In this document: positions 46,668 through 55,270 of the stretch, in pieces
Position numbering within the stretch: the stretch's first letter is position 1
Layout: every line of letters starts with the position of its first letter
Assembly (NCBI RefSeq): GCF_015209585.1
Contig: NZ_JADEYR010000001.1
Location: 1 to 64,000, forward strand
Length of the DNA: 64,000 bases
Reading direction: 5' to 3'
From: Brachybacterium epidermidis
Lineage (GTDB): Bacteria; Actinomycetota; Actinomycetes; Actinomycetales; Dermabacteraceae
Made by a program: the position numbers and the translations under genes
Notes under the pieces: model-generated
What the model was told of the DNA's origin: nothing
What the model saw: the letters and a program-made list of their open reading frames with translations, nothing else
The model's database searches: none

Positions 46668-46741
46668 GCTCGCGTCGAGACCCAGCCGGGTCCGCGACCA
46701 GGCCCGATCCGATCCACAGCCGCCAGGAAGGCAGGTTCACG

Positions 46742-47689
46742 ATGGTGAGCGACCCGAACGCATCCCGTGAGGACTCCTACGACGACGTCGACGACACCCT
46801 GTCGTTCTCCTCGTCCCCCGAGACGCAGAACGCCTCTGCCGGCGAGCAGGTCGATTCTGCCGTGCAGACCGAGGCTGCCGATGACGCCCTGGGCACCTTC
46901 GACTCCGTGGACCCCGACGGCGAGGGCCTCGGGGTGAGCGCCGACGCCGAGGACGCGCTGGATGCCACGGATGCGGGCGATGCCGAGGCCGAGGCGGATG
47001 CCGTCGCCGATGCGGGCGAGGAGATCACCGAGCAGGCCGATGATGCGGCCACCGCGGAGGAGCCCGCCGCCGAGGAGCCCGAGGAGGAGGACCCGCTGGT
47101 CGCCCTCAAGCGCCAGCTGCGCTCCGCCCTGGGCGAGTGGTACGTGATCCACTCCTACTCCGGTCACGAGAACCGGGTGAAGACCCAGCTCACCACCCGT
47201 ATCGAGACCCAGGACATGGAGGAGTACATCTTCCAGGTCGAGGTCCCGATGGAGGACGCCACCGAGGTCAAGGGCGGCCAGAAGAAGGTCGTGCGACGCG
47301 TGCGCGTGCCCGGCTACGTATTGGTGCGCATGGAGCTGACCGACGAGTCGTGGCGAGTGGTGCGCGACACCCCCGGCGTCACCGGTTTCGTGGGCAACGC
47401 GACCGATCCCACGCCGCTGACCTTCGACGAGATCTACTCGCTGCTGGCACCGTCCGTGGGCCTGCCCGAGAAGAAGCGCAGCGGCTCGGCCACCAAGGCC
47501 GCCGCCGCACAGAAGATGCCGGCCTTCGAGGTGGGCGAGTCGGTCACCGTGATGGACGGCCCCTTCGAGACCATGCCCGCCACCATCTCCGAGATCCACA
47601 CCGAGGCGCAGAAGCTGCAGGTCCTGGTGTCGATCTTCGGTCGCGAAACCCCGGTCGAGCTGGGCTTCGACCAGGTCGCGAAGATCTGA
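46742..47689 (+). CDS. nusG: Transcription termination/antitermination factor NusG
   Basis: The 315-residue protein has a long acidic N-terminal extension (~1-125, Glu/Asp/Ala-rich) typical of actinobacteria, the NGN domain ([36 protein letters not shown]) that contacts RNA polymerase, and the KOW domain ([32 protein letters not shown]) that binds Rho or S10. GAAGGCAGG upstream is a reasonable ribosome-binding site. Confidence 0.97.
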   Translation: MVSDPNASREDSYDDVDDTLSFSSSPETQNASAGEQVDSAVQTEAADDALGTFDSVDPDGEGLGVSADAEDALDATDAGDAEAEADAVADAGEEITEQADDAATAEEPAAEEPEEEDPLVALKRQLRSALGEWYVIHSYSGHENRVKTQLTTRIETQDMEEYIFQVEVPMEDATEVKGGQKKVVRRVRVPGYVLVRMELTDESWRVVRDTPGVTGFVGNATDPTPLTFDEIYSLLAPSVGLPEKKRSGSATKAAAAQKMPAFEVGESVTVMDGPFETMPATISEIHTEAQKLQVLVSIFGRETPVELGFDQVAKI

Positions 47690-47770
47690 GACTCGGTCGT
47701 CGACGAAGATCACTCCCGATCCCCCTCGACGTCCGCGCGGCGCTCCCGTAGCGTCGCACCCGGCCCTCGC

Positions 47771-47797
47771 CGCGCCGGAACCCCGGTTCCCGGCGCG
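47771..47797 (+). other. Hairpin in the nusG–rplK gap
   Basis: CGCGCCGGAA (47771-47780) pairs with TTCCCGGCGCG (47787-47797) with one bulged base. There is no T tract. It may be part of the rplK leader, with a TAGCGT -10 candidate at 47749-47754 upstream, or a weak terminator after nusG. Confidence 0.5.
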
Positions 47798-47816
47798 ATG
47801 GCCCAGGGCCAATTGT

Positions 47817-47843
47817 GGGAGGAGCGCCTGATGAGCTCCGCCC
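47817..47843 (+). promoter_or_regulatory. Candidate L1-binding autoregulatory hairpin in the rplK leader
   Basis: A 9-bp stem GGGAGGAGC/GCTCCGCCC with one A·G mismatch closes a 9-nt loop containing TGATGA, 26 nt before ATG 47870. L1 is known to repress rplKA by binding a leader structure mimicking its 23S site. The assignment here is by position and loop sequence only. Confidence 0.35.
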
Positions 47844-47869
47844 GGACCACGACACAGTAAGGAAGAGCA

Positions 47870-48301
47870 ATGGCTCCCAAGAAGAAGATCGCGAGCGTCA
47901 TCAAGCTCCAGATCCAGGCCGGCCAGGCCACCCCTGCGCCGCCCGTGGGTCCCGCGCTCGGCGCTGCCGGCGTGAACATGATGGAGTTCGTCAAGGCCTA
48001 CAACGATCGCACCGCCGACATGCGCGGCAACATCGTGCCGGTCGAGATCACGGTGTACGAGGACCGCTCGTTCACCTTCATCACCAAGACCCCTCCGGCC
48101 GCCGAGCTGATCAAGAAGGCAGCGGGCCTGCAGAAGGGCTCCGCGACGCCGCACACCGACAAGGTCGGCAAGATCACCCAGGCTCAGGTCCGCGAGATCG
48201 CGGAGACCAAGATGCCTGATCTGAACGCGAACGACATCGAGGCCGCGGCGAAGATCGTCGCCGGCACCGCTCGTTCCATGGGCATCACGGTGGAGGACTG
48301 A
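47870..48301 (+). CDS. rplK: 50S ribosomal protein L11
   Basis: The 143-residue L11 of the GTPase-associated centre shows [20 protein letters not shown] at the N-terminus, [21 protein letters not shown] and the C-terminal RNA-binding domain with [20 protein letters not shown] lies 7 nt before the ATG. It is cotranscribed with rplA 4 bp downstream. Confidence 0.98.
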   Translation: MAPKKKIASVIKLQIQAGQATPAPPVGPALGAAGVNMMEFVKAYNDRTADMRGNIVPVEITVYEDRSFTFITKTPPAAELIKKAAGLQKGSATPHTDKVGKITQAQVREIAETKMPDLNANDIEAAAKIVAGTARSMGITVED

Positions 48302-48305
48302 CGAC

Positions 48306-49025
48306 ATGGCATTCCGCAGCAAGGCTTACAAGGACGGCGCCGCTAAGATCGAGGACGGCCGCCTCTACTCGCCGCTGGACGCCGTGCGTCTGGCCCAGAA
48401 GACCAGCCCGTCGAAGTTCGACGCCTCGGTCGAGGTCGCGATGCGCCTGGGCGTGGACCCGCGCAAGGCGGACCAGATGGTGCGCGGCACCGTCAACCTG
48501 CCCAACGGCACCGGCAAGACGGCCCGCGTGATCGTGTTCGCCACCGGCCCCCAGGCCGACGCCGCCCGTGAGGCCGGCGCCGACGAGGTGGGCGACGACG
48601 AGCTGATCGAGAAGGTCGCCGGCGGCTGGACCGACTTCGACGCGGCCGTGGCCACTCCGAACCTGATGGGCAAGGTCGGCCGTCTGGGCCGCGTGCTGGG
48701 CCCCCGTGGCCTGATGCCGAACCCCAAGACCGGCACCGTCACCATGGACACCGCCAAGGCCGTGTCCGACATCAAGGGCGGCAAGATCGAGTTCCGCACC
48801 GACCGCGCGGCGAACCTGCACTACATCATCGGCAAGGTCTCCTTCACTGATGAGCAGCTGGTGCAGAACTACGTCGCGGCGCTCGAGGAGATCCTGCGTC
48901 TGAAGCCGGCCTCCTCCAAGGGCCGCTACATCACCAAGATCACCGTGTCCACCACCATGGGCCCGGGCATCCCGGTCGACGTGAACCGCACCCGCAACCT
49001 CCTGGAGGACACCGACGAGTCCTGA
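48306..49025 (+). CDS. rplA: 50S ribosomal protein L1
   Basis: The 239-residue L1 of the ribosomal L1 stalk contains [36 protein letters not shown] (signature) and [21 protein letters not shown]1 also represses its own operon in studied bacteria. The normal downstream neighbour rplJ lies 12.9 kb further on, beyond the accessory insertion. Confidence 0.98.
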   Translation: MAFRSKAYKDGAAKIEDGRLYSPLDAVRLAQKTSPSKFDASVEVAMRLGVDPRKADQMVRGTVNLPNGTGKTARVIVFATGPQADAAREAGADEVGDDELIEKVAGGWTDFDAAVATPNLMGKVGRLGRVLGPRGLMPNPKTGTVTMDTAKAVSDIKGGKIEFRTDRAANLHYIIGKVSFTDEQLVQNYVAALEEILRLKPASSKGRYITKITVSTTMGPGIPVDVNRTRNLLEDTDES

Positions 49026-49045
49026 GACTCCTCGGTTCCTCTCAC

Positions 49046-49082
49046 GGCGCCCCGTCCACCCCAGCGGTGGGCGGGGCGCCGT
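49046..49082 (+). terminator. Strong terminator after rplA
   Basis: A 16-bp stem (49046-49061 with 49067-49082, one G·U pair) closes a 5-nt loop, 20 nt after the rplA stop, and is followed by TCGTCG. Confidence 0.8.
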
Positions 49083-49190
49083 CGTCGATAACGGGGCCGC
49101 CGTGCGCCGGTCTGTAGTGCCCACCGCGAAGCACCCACCGCACAGTTCCCAGCGCACTGCGCGGCCCGCCGTCGGCGCGAGCAACGCTGC

Positions 49191-49200
49191 TAATACGATG
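49191..49200 (+). promoter_or_regulatory. Candidate -10 (TAATACGATG) upstream of the POT gene
   Basis: TAATAC/TACGAT is the most AT-rich patch in the 282-bp gap between the rplA terminator and the POT start. No convincing -35 was seen. Nothing else in this gap looks like a gene. Confidence 0.35.
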
Positions 49201-49364
49201 AGTCCGGGATGCGAGACACCATGGTGATTTCGGGACCTTCGAGGTGAGCGTCGCCGATGAGAACCGGGACCCTGTATGCGCCGGAGCAGAGCAGCTCCGC
49301 ACGCCTCCCGCGGATGCACTGGGACCGCCGGAGGCCCCTATGTGTCTGGAAGGATCCTCTCCCC

Positions 49365-50773
49365 ATGACTGAGTCCCGACCTCCACGCAACACCGAGCCG
49401 CCTTCTCGCCAGGGTCCGGGCGGCACCGGAGCCACCGCCCTTGGGCCCGATGGCACCACGGCACCGCGCATGCGCTTCGCCCCCGACACCCTGCGCCACG
49501 GCCCCTCGGCCGAGGACCGCTCCTTCATCGGCCACCCCGGCGGTCTGCCGTGGATGCTGCAGGTGGAGATGTGGGAGCGCTTCAGCTGGTTCGGCATGCG
49601 CGCGATCCTGCTGTACTTCCTCGTGGACACCGTCGCCAACGGCGGCCTGGGGCTCTCCACCACCGCCGGACAGGCGGTCGTCTCCGCCTACGGCGCGGCC
49701 GTGCTGCTCATGACCATCCCTGGCGGCATTTTCGCCGACCGCATCCTGGGCCCGTGGATGTCCACCCTGGTCGGCGGCTCCATCACATCGGCTTCATCGC
49801 CGCCGCGATCGGCATGGCGCTGGCCCTCATCTCCTTCTGGTACGGCCGCAAGAAGCTCTCCACCTTCGCGTACACCGTCCCGAACCCGCTCAAGCCAGGG
49901 GAGGGGAAGAAGCTGCTGGGCCTCGCGGTGGTCATCGCCGTGGTCGCCACGGTGCTGGTGGTCCTGTTCCAGCTGCTGCTGGGGGAGCTCACCAGCGCGA
50001 TCGCCTGGGCGCTGTTCCTGTTCGCCCTCGGCACCGCCGGCGTCTACTTCGTGACCATGGTGAAGAGTCCCAAGGTCACGCCCGAGGAGCGGGTGCACCT
50101 GGGCGCCTTCGCCCCGCTGTGGGTGGGCAACGTCCTGTTCGTGCTGATCTTCGAGCAGGCCGCCGGAAAGATGGCCACCGTCGCGCTGGAGCACACGGAC
50201 CGTTCGGTGCTGGGCCTGTTCGAGCTCACCCCCGAGACGTACCAGTCCTTCAACCCCACCTTCGTGCTGATCCTCGCCCCGATCCTGGGCTGGCTGTTCC
50301 TGAAGCGGCAGGGGCGCTTCCCCTCCACGGCGCAGAAGTTCGCGATCTCGCTGGTGATCATCGGTATCTCGGCGCTCATGATGGGCTACGGGTTCAGCGC
50401 CTTCCCGGGCGGTGCGGCGCTGGCCCCGTTCTGGTTCCTCATCGCCGTGTTCGTCGTGCAGACCGTCGCGGAGCTGCTTATGAACCCGGTGGGCCTGTCG
50501 GTTACCACCAAGCTCGCTCCGCGCCACTTCGCCTCCCAGACGATGACGCTGTGGTACCTCGCCCCGGCCGTCGGCATGGGGCTCACCTCCGTGGTCATCC
50601 AGCTCATGTCCGGTTTCTCCGACGGCGTGTACTACGCGGTCCTCGGTGGCGTGACGCTGCTCGTCTCCCTGGGCATGTTCGCGATCGCCCCCTGGGTGCA
50701 GTCCAAGATGGACGACGTGGAGACTCGGCACGATGAGACGGCCGATGAGGAGGCCGTGTCGGCCGAGGGCTGA
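49365..50773 (+). pseudogene. POT/PTR-family peptide transporter with internal deletion and frameshift
   Basis: The N-terminal part (49365 to ~49786, ~140 residues) carries helices 1-3 of a proton-coupled oligopeptide transporter: MLQVEMWERFSWFGMRAIL (the ExxER-type motif) and IPGGIFADRILGPWMSTLVGG. The sequence then jumps, in another frame from 49784, to HIGFIAAAIGMALALISFW, which belongs to helix 6, and continues normally to 50773 (~329 residues, with KMATVALEHT, NPTFVLILAPILGWLF and AELLMNPVGLSVTTKLAP). Compared with family members, roughly 80-100 residues (helices 3-5) are missing at the join, too many for a point error. The gene should be non-functional. Confidence 0.8.
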
Positions 50774-50809
50774 TTCCCCAGGGTCCTGAGCCCTCAACGC
50801 TCGTCAGGT

Positions 50810-50837
50810 GTCCCGTCCACCCCGCGGTGTGCGGGAC
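50810..50837 (+). terminator. Terminator-like hairpin after the POT pseudogene
   Basis: GTCCCGTCCACC pairs with GGTGTGCGGGAC (one wobble, one mismatch) around a 4-nt loop. The core CCCGTCCACCCC and GCGGTG are shared with the rplA terminator. Confidence 0.65.
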
Positions 50838-50882
50838 GCTGCAGAGTCGCCCCGTTCTTCCGCTGTGCGGCATGATCAGGTC

Positions 50883-51353
50883 ATGACGTTCATCGGAACG
50901 CTCGAGCTTCCCGGCGAGTTGGAGGACTCCCGGGCGATGCGCTGGCGACGCCGTGTGTTCGGGCCACGTCTGATCGACGGCCCTGTGCGTGGCATCGCGC
51001 TGTTCCTCATGGTGCTAAGCCTGTTGCCCACAAACTTCAATCAGCCCGGCCCGCTGTACGCGGCGACGGTGGTTGCCAGCGCGGTACTCACTCTGCTCGG
51101 GGCATGGTTCCCTGGCGCAGTTGCGCTGGCCTCCACGGTGGGATTCCTGGGAGAGATCCTTCTGTTCCCGGCATCACTGGGAAACTTCTTCCTGCCGCTG
51201 ATCGTTTCAGGGGCGGTAGCGATGGTGCATCAGCGGTGGAGCGTCCTGACCGGTGCTACAGCAGGGCTTGGCCTCGCCACGATGATCCAGACCTTCTCGT
51301 GGCCGGACCCCACCACGGATCCGCCCGTCTTGGTTGACCTCGAGTTTTCATAG
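50883..51353 (+). pseudogene. Sensor histidine kinase, 5' fragment (interrupted by IS)
   Basis: The N-terminal part of a NarL-type sensor kinase: a cytosolic start, then four or five hydrophobic helices (GIALFLMVLSLLPTNF; YAATVVASAVLTLLGAWF; TVGFLGEILLF; LPLIVSGAVAMV; GATAGLGLATMIQTF). At 51338 the frame enters the IS1380-family element and stops 16 nt later at a TAG in the IS end. Removing the IS and one copy of TTGA joins this to the fragment starting at 53048 in frame (VLVD|WAIWLF), giving a 405-residue kinase. Confidence 0.85.
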
Positions 51354-51384
51354 CGGTGTGGTCTCGATGGGTGGGAGGCATAGA

Positions 51385-51456
51385 GAAAGGTGCTCCTGGC
51401 CTGGGATGATACGGGGTGTTGAAGCTCGTAGCCATCCGCCGGAAGGAGCACCTTTC
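51385..51456 (+). promoter_or_regulatory. Inverted repeat sequestering the transposase ribosome-binding site
   Basis: GAAAGGTGCTCC (51385-51396) is perfectly complementary to GGAGCACCTTTC (51445-51456), 48 nt apart. The right arm overlaps the GGAAGGAG ribosome-binding site of tnp. Transcripts entering from outside would fold and hide the site; transcripts starting inside the loop would not. Confidence 0.6.
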
Positions 51457-51458
51457 AG

Positions 51459-52871
51459 GTGTCCCACCCTACCTTGTTCTTCTACCCCCGTCCGCGCGTG
51501 GACATCGCTGAGGTCCCGGCCCTCTCGCATGCTGGTGCGGTGCTGCTGACCGACACGATCCACGCCACCGGCCTCGCCTCTTCGCTGCGGGAAGCACTGG
51601 CTCCGTGGACGAAGCCGCTGGCCGAGCACCACGCGGCGAAGGTCCTGCTGGACCTCGCACTCACTCTCGCAATCGGCGGGGAGCATGCTTCGGATACTGA
51701 TCTGCTGCGTTGCGAGCCGGGCCTGTTCGGTGATGTCGCCTCGGCCCCGACGATCTCCCGCACGCTCACCACCCTCGCCCAGGACGCGCCCACCGTGATC
51801 GAGGCGATCTCGAAAGCCCGCCGGGCCGCGCGTGAACAGGCCTGGGCCCTGGCCGGAGACCATTCCCCGACTGTGGGGGCGAGCGTGAAGAGCCCGCTGG
51901 TCATCGACCTCGACGCCACCCTGATCACCGCCCACAGTGAGAAGGAGCAGGCCGCACCGACGTTCAAACGCGGCTTCGGATACCACCCGTTGTGTGCGTT
52001 CCTTGACCACGGCAGCGACGGGACCGGGGAACCACTGGCGATCCAGCTGCGCCCCGGCAACGCCGGCTCCAACACCGCCGCTGATCACATCACCGTCACC
52101 CGTGACGCTCTGGCCCAGCTGCCTGCGGGCCTGCTGGCCCGGGGCGGGCGGGGGTCGAAGAAGATCCTGATCCGCACCGACGGGGCCGGCGGCCCCAAAG
52201 ACTTCCTGGCCTGGCTCCAGCGGCAGCGTCCGGCCTACTCCGTCGGGTTCACCCCCCCTGCGAACACGCCTGACCTACTGGAACGTATCGACGAGGCAAA
52301 GGCGTGGACCCCCGCCTACGACAGCGAGGACGAGGGGATCCGCGAGGGGACATGGGTGGCGGAGCTGACCGGGCTCCTTGACTTAGCCGCGTGGCCTGCC
52401 GGGATGCGGGTGATCGTGCGGAAGGAACGTCCTCATCCTGGGGCGCAGCTGCGGATCACCGATCACGAGGGGATGCGCATCACCGCGTTCGCCACCAACT
52501 CCCCGCGCGGCCAGCTTGCCGTCCTGGAACTGCGGCACCGTCGCCGTGCACGCTGCGAAGACCGGATCCGTAACGCCAAGGACATGGGCCTTGAGAAGTT
52601 CCCGCTGCAGTCCTTCGCGCAGAACCAGATCTGGTGCCAGATCATCCAACTCGCCTCCGAGCTCGTCGCCTGGATGCAAACCATCGCCTTCAGCAGGCAC
52701 GACGCGAGGAAATGGGAACCCAAACGGCTCCGCGCGCGGTTGTTCGAGATCCCCGCGACCCTCGTGCGCCGCGCCCGGCACAAGGTCCTCCACCTCGCCG
52801 AACATGCACCCGAAGCCGTGAGGGTCCTGACCGGCGTCAACCGGCTCCGCACCACCGTCGCACAGACCTAA
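51459..52871 (+). CDS. IS1380-family transposase
   Basis: The 470-residue DDE transposase has first Asp in SPLVIDLDATLI, second in KILIRTDGAGG and the Glu region RRRARCEDRIRNAKDMGL, followed by IWCQIIQLASELVAWMQTIA, the family order. GTG 51459 has GGAAGGAG 10 nt upstream. No frameshift or stop interrupts it. Confidence 0.95.
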   Translation: MSHPTLFFYPRPRVDIAEVPALSHAGAVLLTDTIHATGLASSLREALAPWTKPLAEHHAAKVLLDLALTLAIGGEHASDTDLLRCEPGLFGDVASAPTISRTLTTLAQDAPTVIEAISKARRAAREQAWALAGDHSPTVGASVKSPLVIDLDATLITAHSEKEQAAPTFKRGFGYHPLCAFLDHGSDGTGEPLAIQLRPGNAGSNTAADHITVTRDALAQLPAGLLARGGRGSKKILIRTDGAGGPKDFLAWLQRQRPAYSVGFTPPANTPDLLERIDEAKAWTPAYDSEDEGIREGTWVAELTGLLDLAAWPAGMRVIVRKERPHPGAQLRITDHEGMRITAFATNSPRGQLAVLELRHRRRARCEDRIRNAKDMGLEKFPLQSFAQNQIWCQIIQLASELVAWMQTIAFSRHDARKWEPKRLRARLFEIPATLVRRARHKVLHLAEHAPEAVRVLTGVNRLRTTVAQT

Positions 52872-53043
52872 CCCGGCGAGACCACCCGCCCCTACGACCA
52901 GCAGCTCCTCTTCTCGGGAGTGGAACCCGACCGCCCGCAACGGACACTGCGACGATCTGTCATACCCGAATGCCAGAATCAGCAGCTCAACACCGGCAAC
53001 GACGCCGACCCACCCCGCTCACCAGCCCCATGAAACATCGAGG

Positions 53044-53074
53044 TTGACTGGGCAATCTGGCTATTCGCTATAGC
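53044..53074 (+). promoter_or_regulatory. Possible promoter at the right IS junction
   Basis: TTGACT (53044-53049, formed by the target duplication and kinase DNA) and TATAGC (53069-53074) are separated by 19 nt, longer than optimal. It could keep the downstream regulator expressed. The same bases exist in the uninterrupted kinase gene, so it is not created by the IS. Confidence 0.25.
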
Positions 53075-53810
53075 CCTCGCGGGAGGAGCTTTGCTTCTCC
53101 AGACCCATCTCAATCGCGCTGTCGCCCACGCAACAGACTCTGCCGTCGAGGCAGAGCGTCAGCTGGAGCGGATTCGGCTCCAACACGCTGCTGACACGCA
53201 CGACACCGTCTCAAACGCCCTGATGACCCAGAAGGCGATCATCACCGTTCTTGCCGGCTCCCCTCAGTCCACCGTGGATCGCCAGATCCTGGGTGAGCTG
53301 GCTCTGGTGAACTCGCGGGCGCAACTGGGTCTCCGGCAGCTCCTTGCGCGGATCCACGGCGCCCGGTCGTCAGCGAGCCCTGTCGATCTGCTGCGGGAGA
53401 TCGAGCGCACGGTGCTCACGATCCGCTCCAGCACGGAGGCTGCTGGGTACACCATCCACAGTACCGTGAGCATCGCAGACATGCCTGTATCGGCCAGCTT
53501 CGCCGAGGAGGTTCAGCTGATCCTCTTCGAGCTGATGACGAACATTCTCAAACACTCCGGGTCGCCCGATCGGGCCACCCTGGAAGTCTCGACCACGTCC
53601 GGGGCACATGGCCGGGAGCTGATCCTCGCCACCTCGAATCCAGCATCGCCCCGCGACGATCTTCCTGCGGCACCGTGGTCGATCGAGCATCGCGCACGAC
53701 GTCTCGATGGCGCCTGCACCATGGCTCAGCGGGGTCATTGGGTCCACGTGCGCGTCACGCTCCCCCTCAAGTGCCAGCCCGATCATCCTGAAGCTCATCC
53801 GTGCAGATGA
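53048..53810 (+). pseudogene. Sensor histidine kinase, 3' fragment (interrupted by IS)
   Basis: The remainder of the kinase: last membrane helix (WAIWLFAIALAGGALLLQ), a coiled linker, a HisKA_3-type phosphoacceptor motif (RIRLQHAADTHDTVSNAL; His codon at 53199-53201) and a HATPase_c domain with N-box ELMTNILKHSG. The G-box region is weakly conserved. A TTG at 53091 with GGAGGAG only 2 nt upstream could in principle restart translation of a soluble 239-residue kinase core. The response regulator follows after one small gene. Confidence 0.85.
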
Positions 53811-53844
53811 TGCGCTCCGACTACGTAACCGATCCAATGCTTCT

Positions 53845-54039
53845 ATGGGAAGGACGCTGCTCATCATTCTATGCTCCGTGCTCATCATGTTCGGGGTGCC
53901 CTCTGGTCGTACCGAGGTTCCCTCCCGCGGACCAGATATCAATTCCGAGGCCATCGCTCAGCATCCCGATGGGCACGAGATTCGGTGTCAGTTCTGGCGC
54001 TTGTTCGACCCCGCGCGGTACGCCAAGGAGTGCCTATGA
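53845..54039 (+). CDS. Possible 64-residue secreted or membrane peptide between kinase and regulator
   Basis: ATG 53845 opens a 64-residue frame with an N-terminal hydrophobic segment (TLLIILCSVLIMFGV, ~4-18), a polar middle and two late cysteines (Cys48, Cys63; FWRLFDPARYAKECL at the end). The stop overlaps the regulator start (ATGA), suggesting coupling. There is no clear ribosome-binding site, so it may be a real sensor-associated peptide or chance. No family was recognised. Confidence 0.45.
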   Translation: MGRTLLIILCSVLIMFGVPSGRTEVPSRGPDINSEAIAQHPDGHEIRCQFWRLFDPARYAKECL

Positions 54040-54716
54040 CGGCGAATCCGCGCCCGGGAGAGAAGGACGTCGTGCGGGTCCTGATCGTGGACGACGACAC
54101 ATGGACCGCACGCGCACTGGCCCAGACCATCACGGCCTCCGGTCAGATCGAGGTCGTCGCGCATGCGCACGAAGGGTCTGCTGCGGTGGAGCTGTTCCGG
54201 GCCCATCGGCCTGACGTCGTCCTCATGGATGTCTCCATGCCTCGCGGCATGAACGGCATCGATGCCACCGAGCGCATAATGCGCAACGATGCCGAGGCCA
54301 AGATCATCCTCATCACGACCTCATGCCCGAGCCTGGCGCTGCGCCGTGCCCTGGCCTCTGGAGCACTCGGAGCTGTGGCCAAGGACGCCCCCGCTGATGT
54401 GCTCGTCGACGTCGTGCTCTCCGTCATGGCAGGACCGTCGTCTGCAACGCTGCGAGAGCAGACGGCCGAGCTCCTGCACGCGGTCGATGCCTCCACTGGT
54501 ACAGATCACCCGGTGCCGCGCCTCACCGCCGCGGAATTACAGACCCTGCAGCTGCTGGCCCGCGGCTGGAACTACGAGGAGATCGCCGCCCACCTCGTCA
54601 TCAGCGTCAACACCGTGAAAACGCACACCAGCCATCTCCGCCAGAAGCTCGACGCACGCAACCTTCAACAGCTGCTTGTCACGGCTCGTGCGTACCGATT
54701 CATCGACCCGCCCTGA
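54036..54716 (+). CDS. NarL/LuxR-family response regulator
   Basis: The 226-residue protein has a receiver domain (acidic pocket LIVDDD; phosphoacceptor Asp65 in VVLMDVSMP; Thr in ILITTS; Lys in AVAKDAP) and a C-terminal LuxR-type HTH (LTAAELQTLQLLARGWNYEE and ISVNTVKTHTSHLRQKL). It pairs with the IS-disrupted kinase upstream and probably controls the secreted protein and ABC genes downstream. With the kinase cut, the regulator may be orphaned. Confidence 0.93.
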   Translation: MTANPRPGEKDVVRVLIVDDDTWTARALAQTITASGQIEVVAHAHEGSAAVELFRAHRPDVVLMDVSMPRGMNGIDATERIMRNDAEAKIILITTSCPSLALRRALASGALGAVAKDAPADVLVDVVLSVMAGPSSATLREQTAELLHAVDASTGTDHPVPRLTAAELQTLQLLARGWNYEEIAAHLVISVNTVKTHTSHLRQKLDARNLQQLLVTARAYRFIDPP

Positions 54717-54780
54717 CCCCGCCTGGCGGTAGTTCATTCGCCCAGATGATGCCGCGGCTCTGAGCCTCAGTGACGATGTG

Positions 54781-54806
54781 GATGCGAGCCGACGATGGCT
54801 CGCATC
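54781..54806 (+). promoter_or_regulatory. Inverted repeat before the secreted-protein gene
   Basis: GATGCGAGCC (54781-54790) and GGCTCGCATC (54797-54806) form a perfect 10-bp inverted repeat, 5 nt before the GAAGGAGA ribosome-binding site. It could be a regulator binding site, a leader hairpin or a terminator for the regulator transcript. Confidence 0.5.
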
Positions 54807-54826
54807 ATCACCGAAGGAGATCCTCG

Positions 54827-55177
54827 ATGAAGAACCTCACGACCAAGGCAATCCTTACTGCGACCGGAGCTCTCATCGTGCTGGGCGGAGGGCTCAGCTC
54901 CGCGAGTGCTTACACGTCCTACCTTGCTGATAGTGCGGGCCGAGCCGATGTAACCAGCACGCGCACGTCCTACTCCGTGAAGGACACCAAGGGAGATGGA
55001 TATCGGGTCTACGGCGACTTCTGGCTCAATACTGGCGCCAAGCGCCAGCTGGTGACGAAGGCGTACAACCAGACCGTCTCCCAAAAGCTCTCTGGTTCGG
55101 AGAAGGTAGCGTCCTTCCGGGCGTGCCTGGATCGTCCCGTCGAGCTTGATACTTGCGCCAAGCGACAGTACATCTGA
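54827..55177 (+). CDS. Secreted 116-residue protein with two cysteines, unknown function
   Basis: A classical signal peptide (KNLTTK, then ILTATGALIVLGGGL, cleavage after ASA at ~28) precedes an ~88-residue mature domain. The mature part has VKDTKGDGYRVYGDFWLN and two late cysteines (Cys100, Cys110) likely to form a disulfide. The pattern recalls small secreted actinobacterial proteins of unknown role. GAAGGAGA lies 6-7 nt before ATG 54827. It sits between a two-component system and an ABC transporter, with hairpins on both sides, the arrangement of exported peptides with dedicated pumps. Bacteriocin, signal or decoy roles are guesses. Confidence 0.75.
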   Translation: MKNLTTKAILTATGALIVLGGGLSSASAYTSYLADSAGRADVTSTRTSYSVKDTKGDGYRVYGDFWLNTGAKRQLVTKAYNQTVSQKLSGSEKVASFRACLDRPVELDTCAKRQYI

Positions 55178-55192
55178 TCCCCACTCTCGCCA

Positions 55193-55229
55193 CGCCCGCC
55201 TCGGCAGCGCCACATGGCCGAGGCGGGCG
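55193..55229 (+). terminator. Hairpin between secreted protein and ABC transporter genes
   Basis: CGCCCGCCTCGGC (55193-55205) and GCCGAGGCGGGCG (55217-55229) form a perfect 13-bp stem with an 11-nt loop, 15 nt after the stop codon. It could act as a partial terminator giving more peptide than pump transcript. Confidence 0.7.
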
Positions 55230-55270
55230 CTTCCCCACTACGTACTTCCTTCACGAAAGTCTCTTCGCCC

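Larger units (their letters stand above)
51338..53043 (+). mobile_element. IS1380-family insertion sequence, 1706 bp
   Basis: The terminal inverted repeats are CCTCGAGTTTTCATAG (51338-51353) and, on the other strand, CCTCGATGTTTCATGG (53028-53043), 13 of 16 identical. Each end is flanked by TTGA (51334-51337 and 53044-53047), a 4-bp target duplication as expected for IS1380. The single full-length transposase gene suggests the copy may be active and recent. Confidence 0.93.

Noticed and set aside
54827-55177. Lactococcin 972-type bacteriocin
   Set aside because: The gene-plus-ABC layout is reminiscent, but the mature sequence does not show the lactococcin 972 pattern and has two cysteines. 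Left as unknown.
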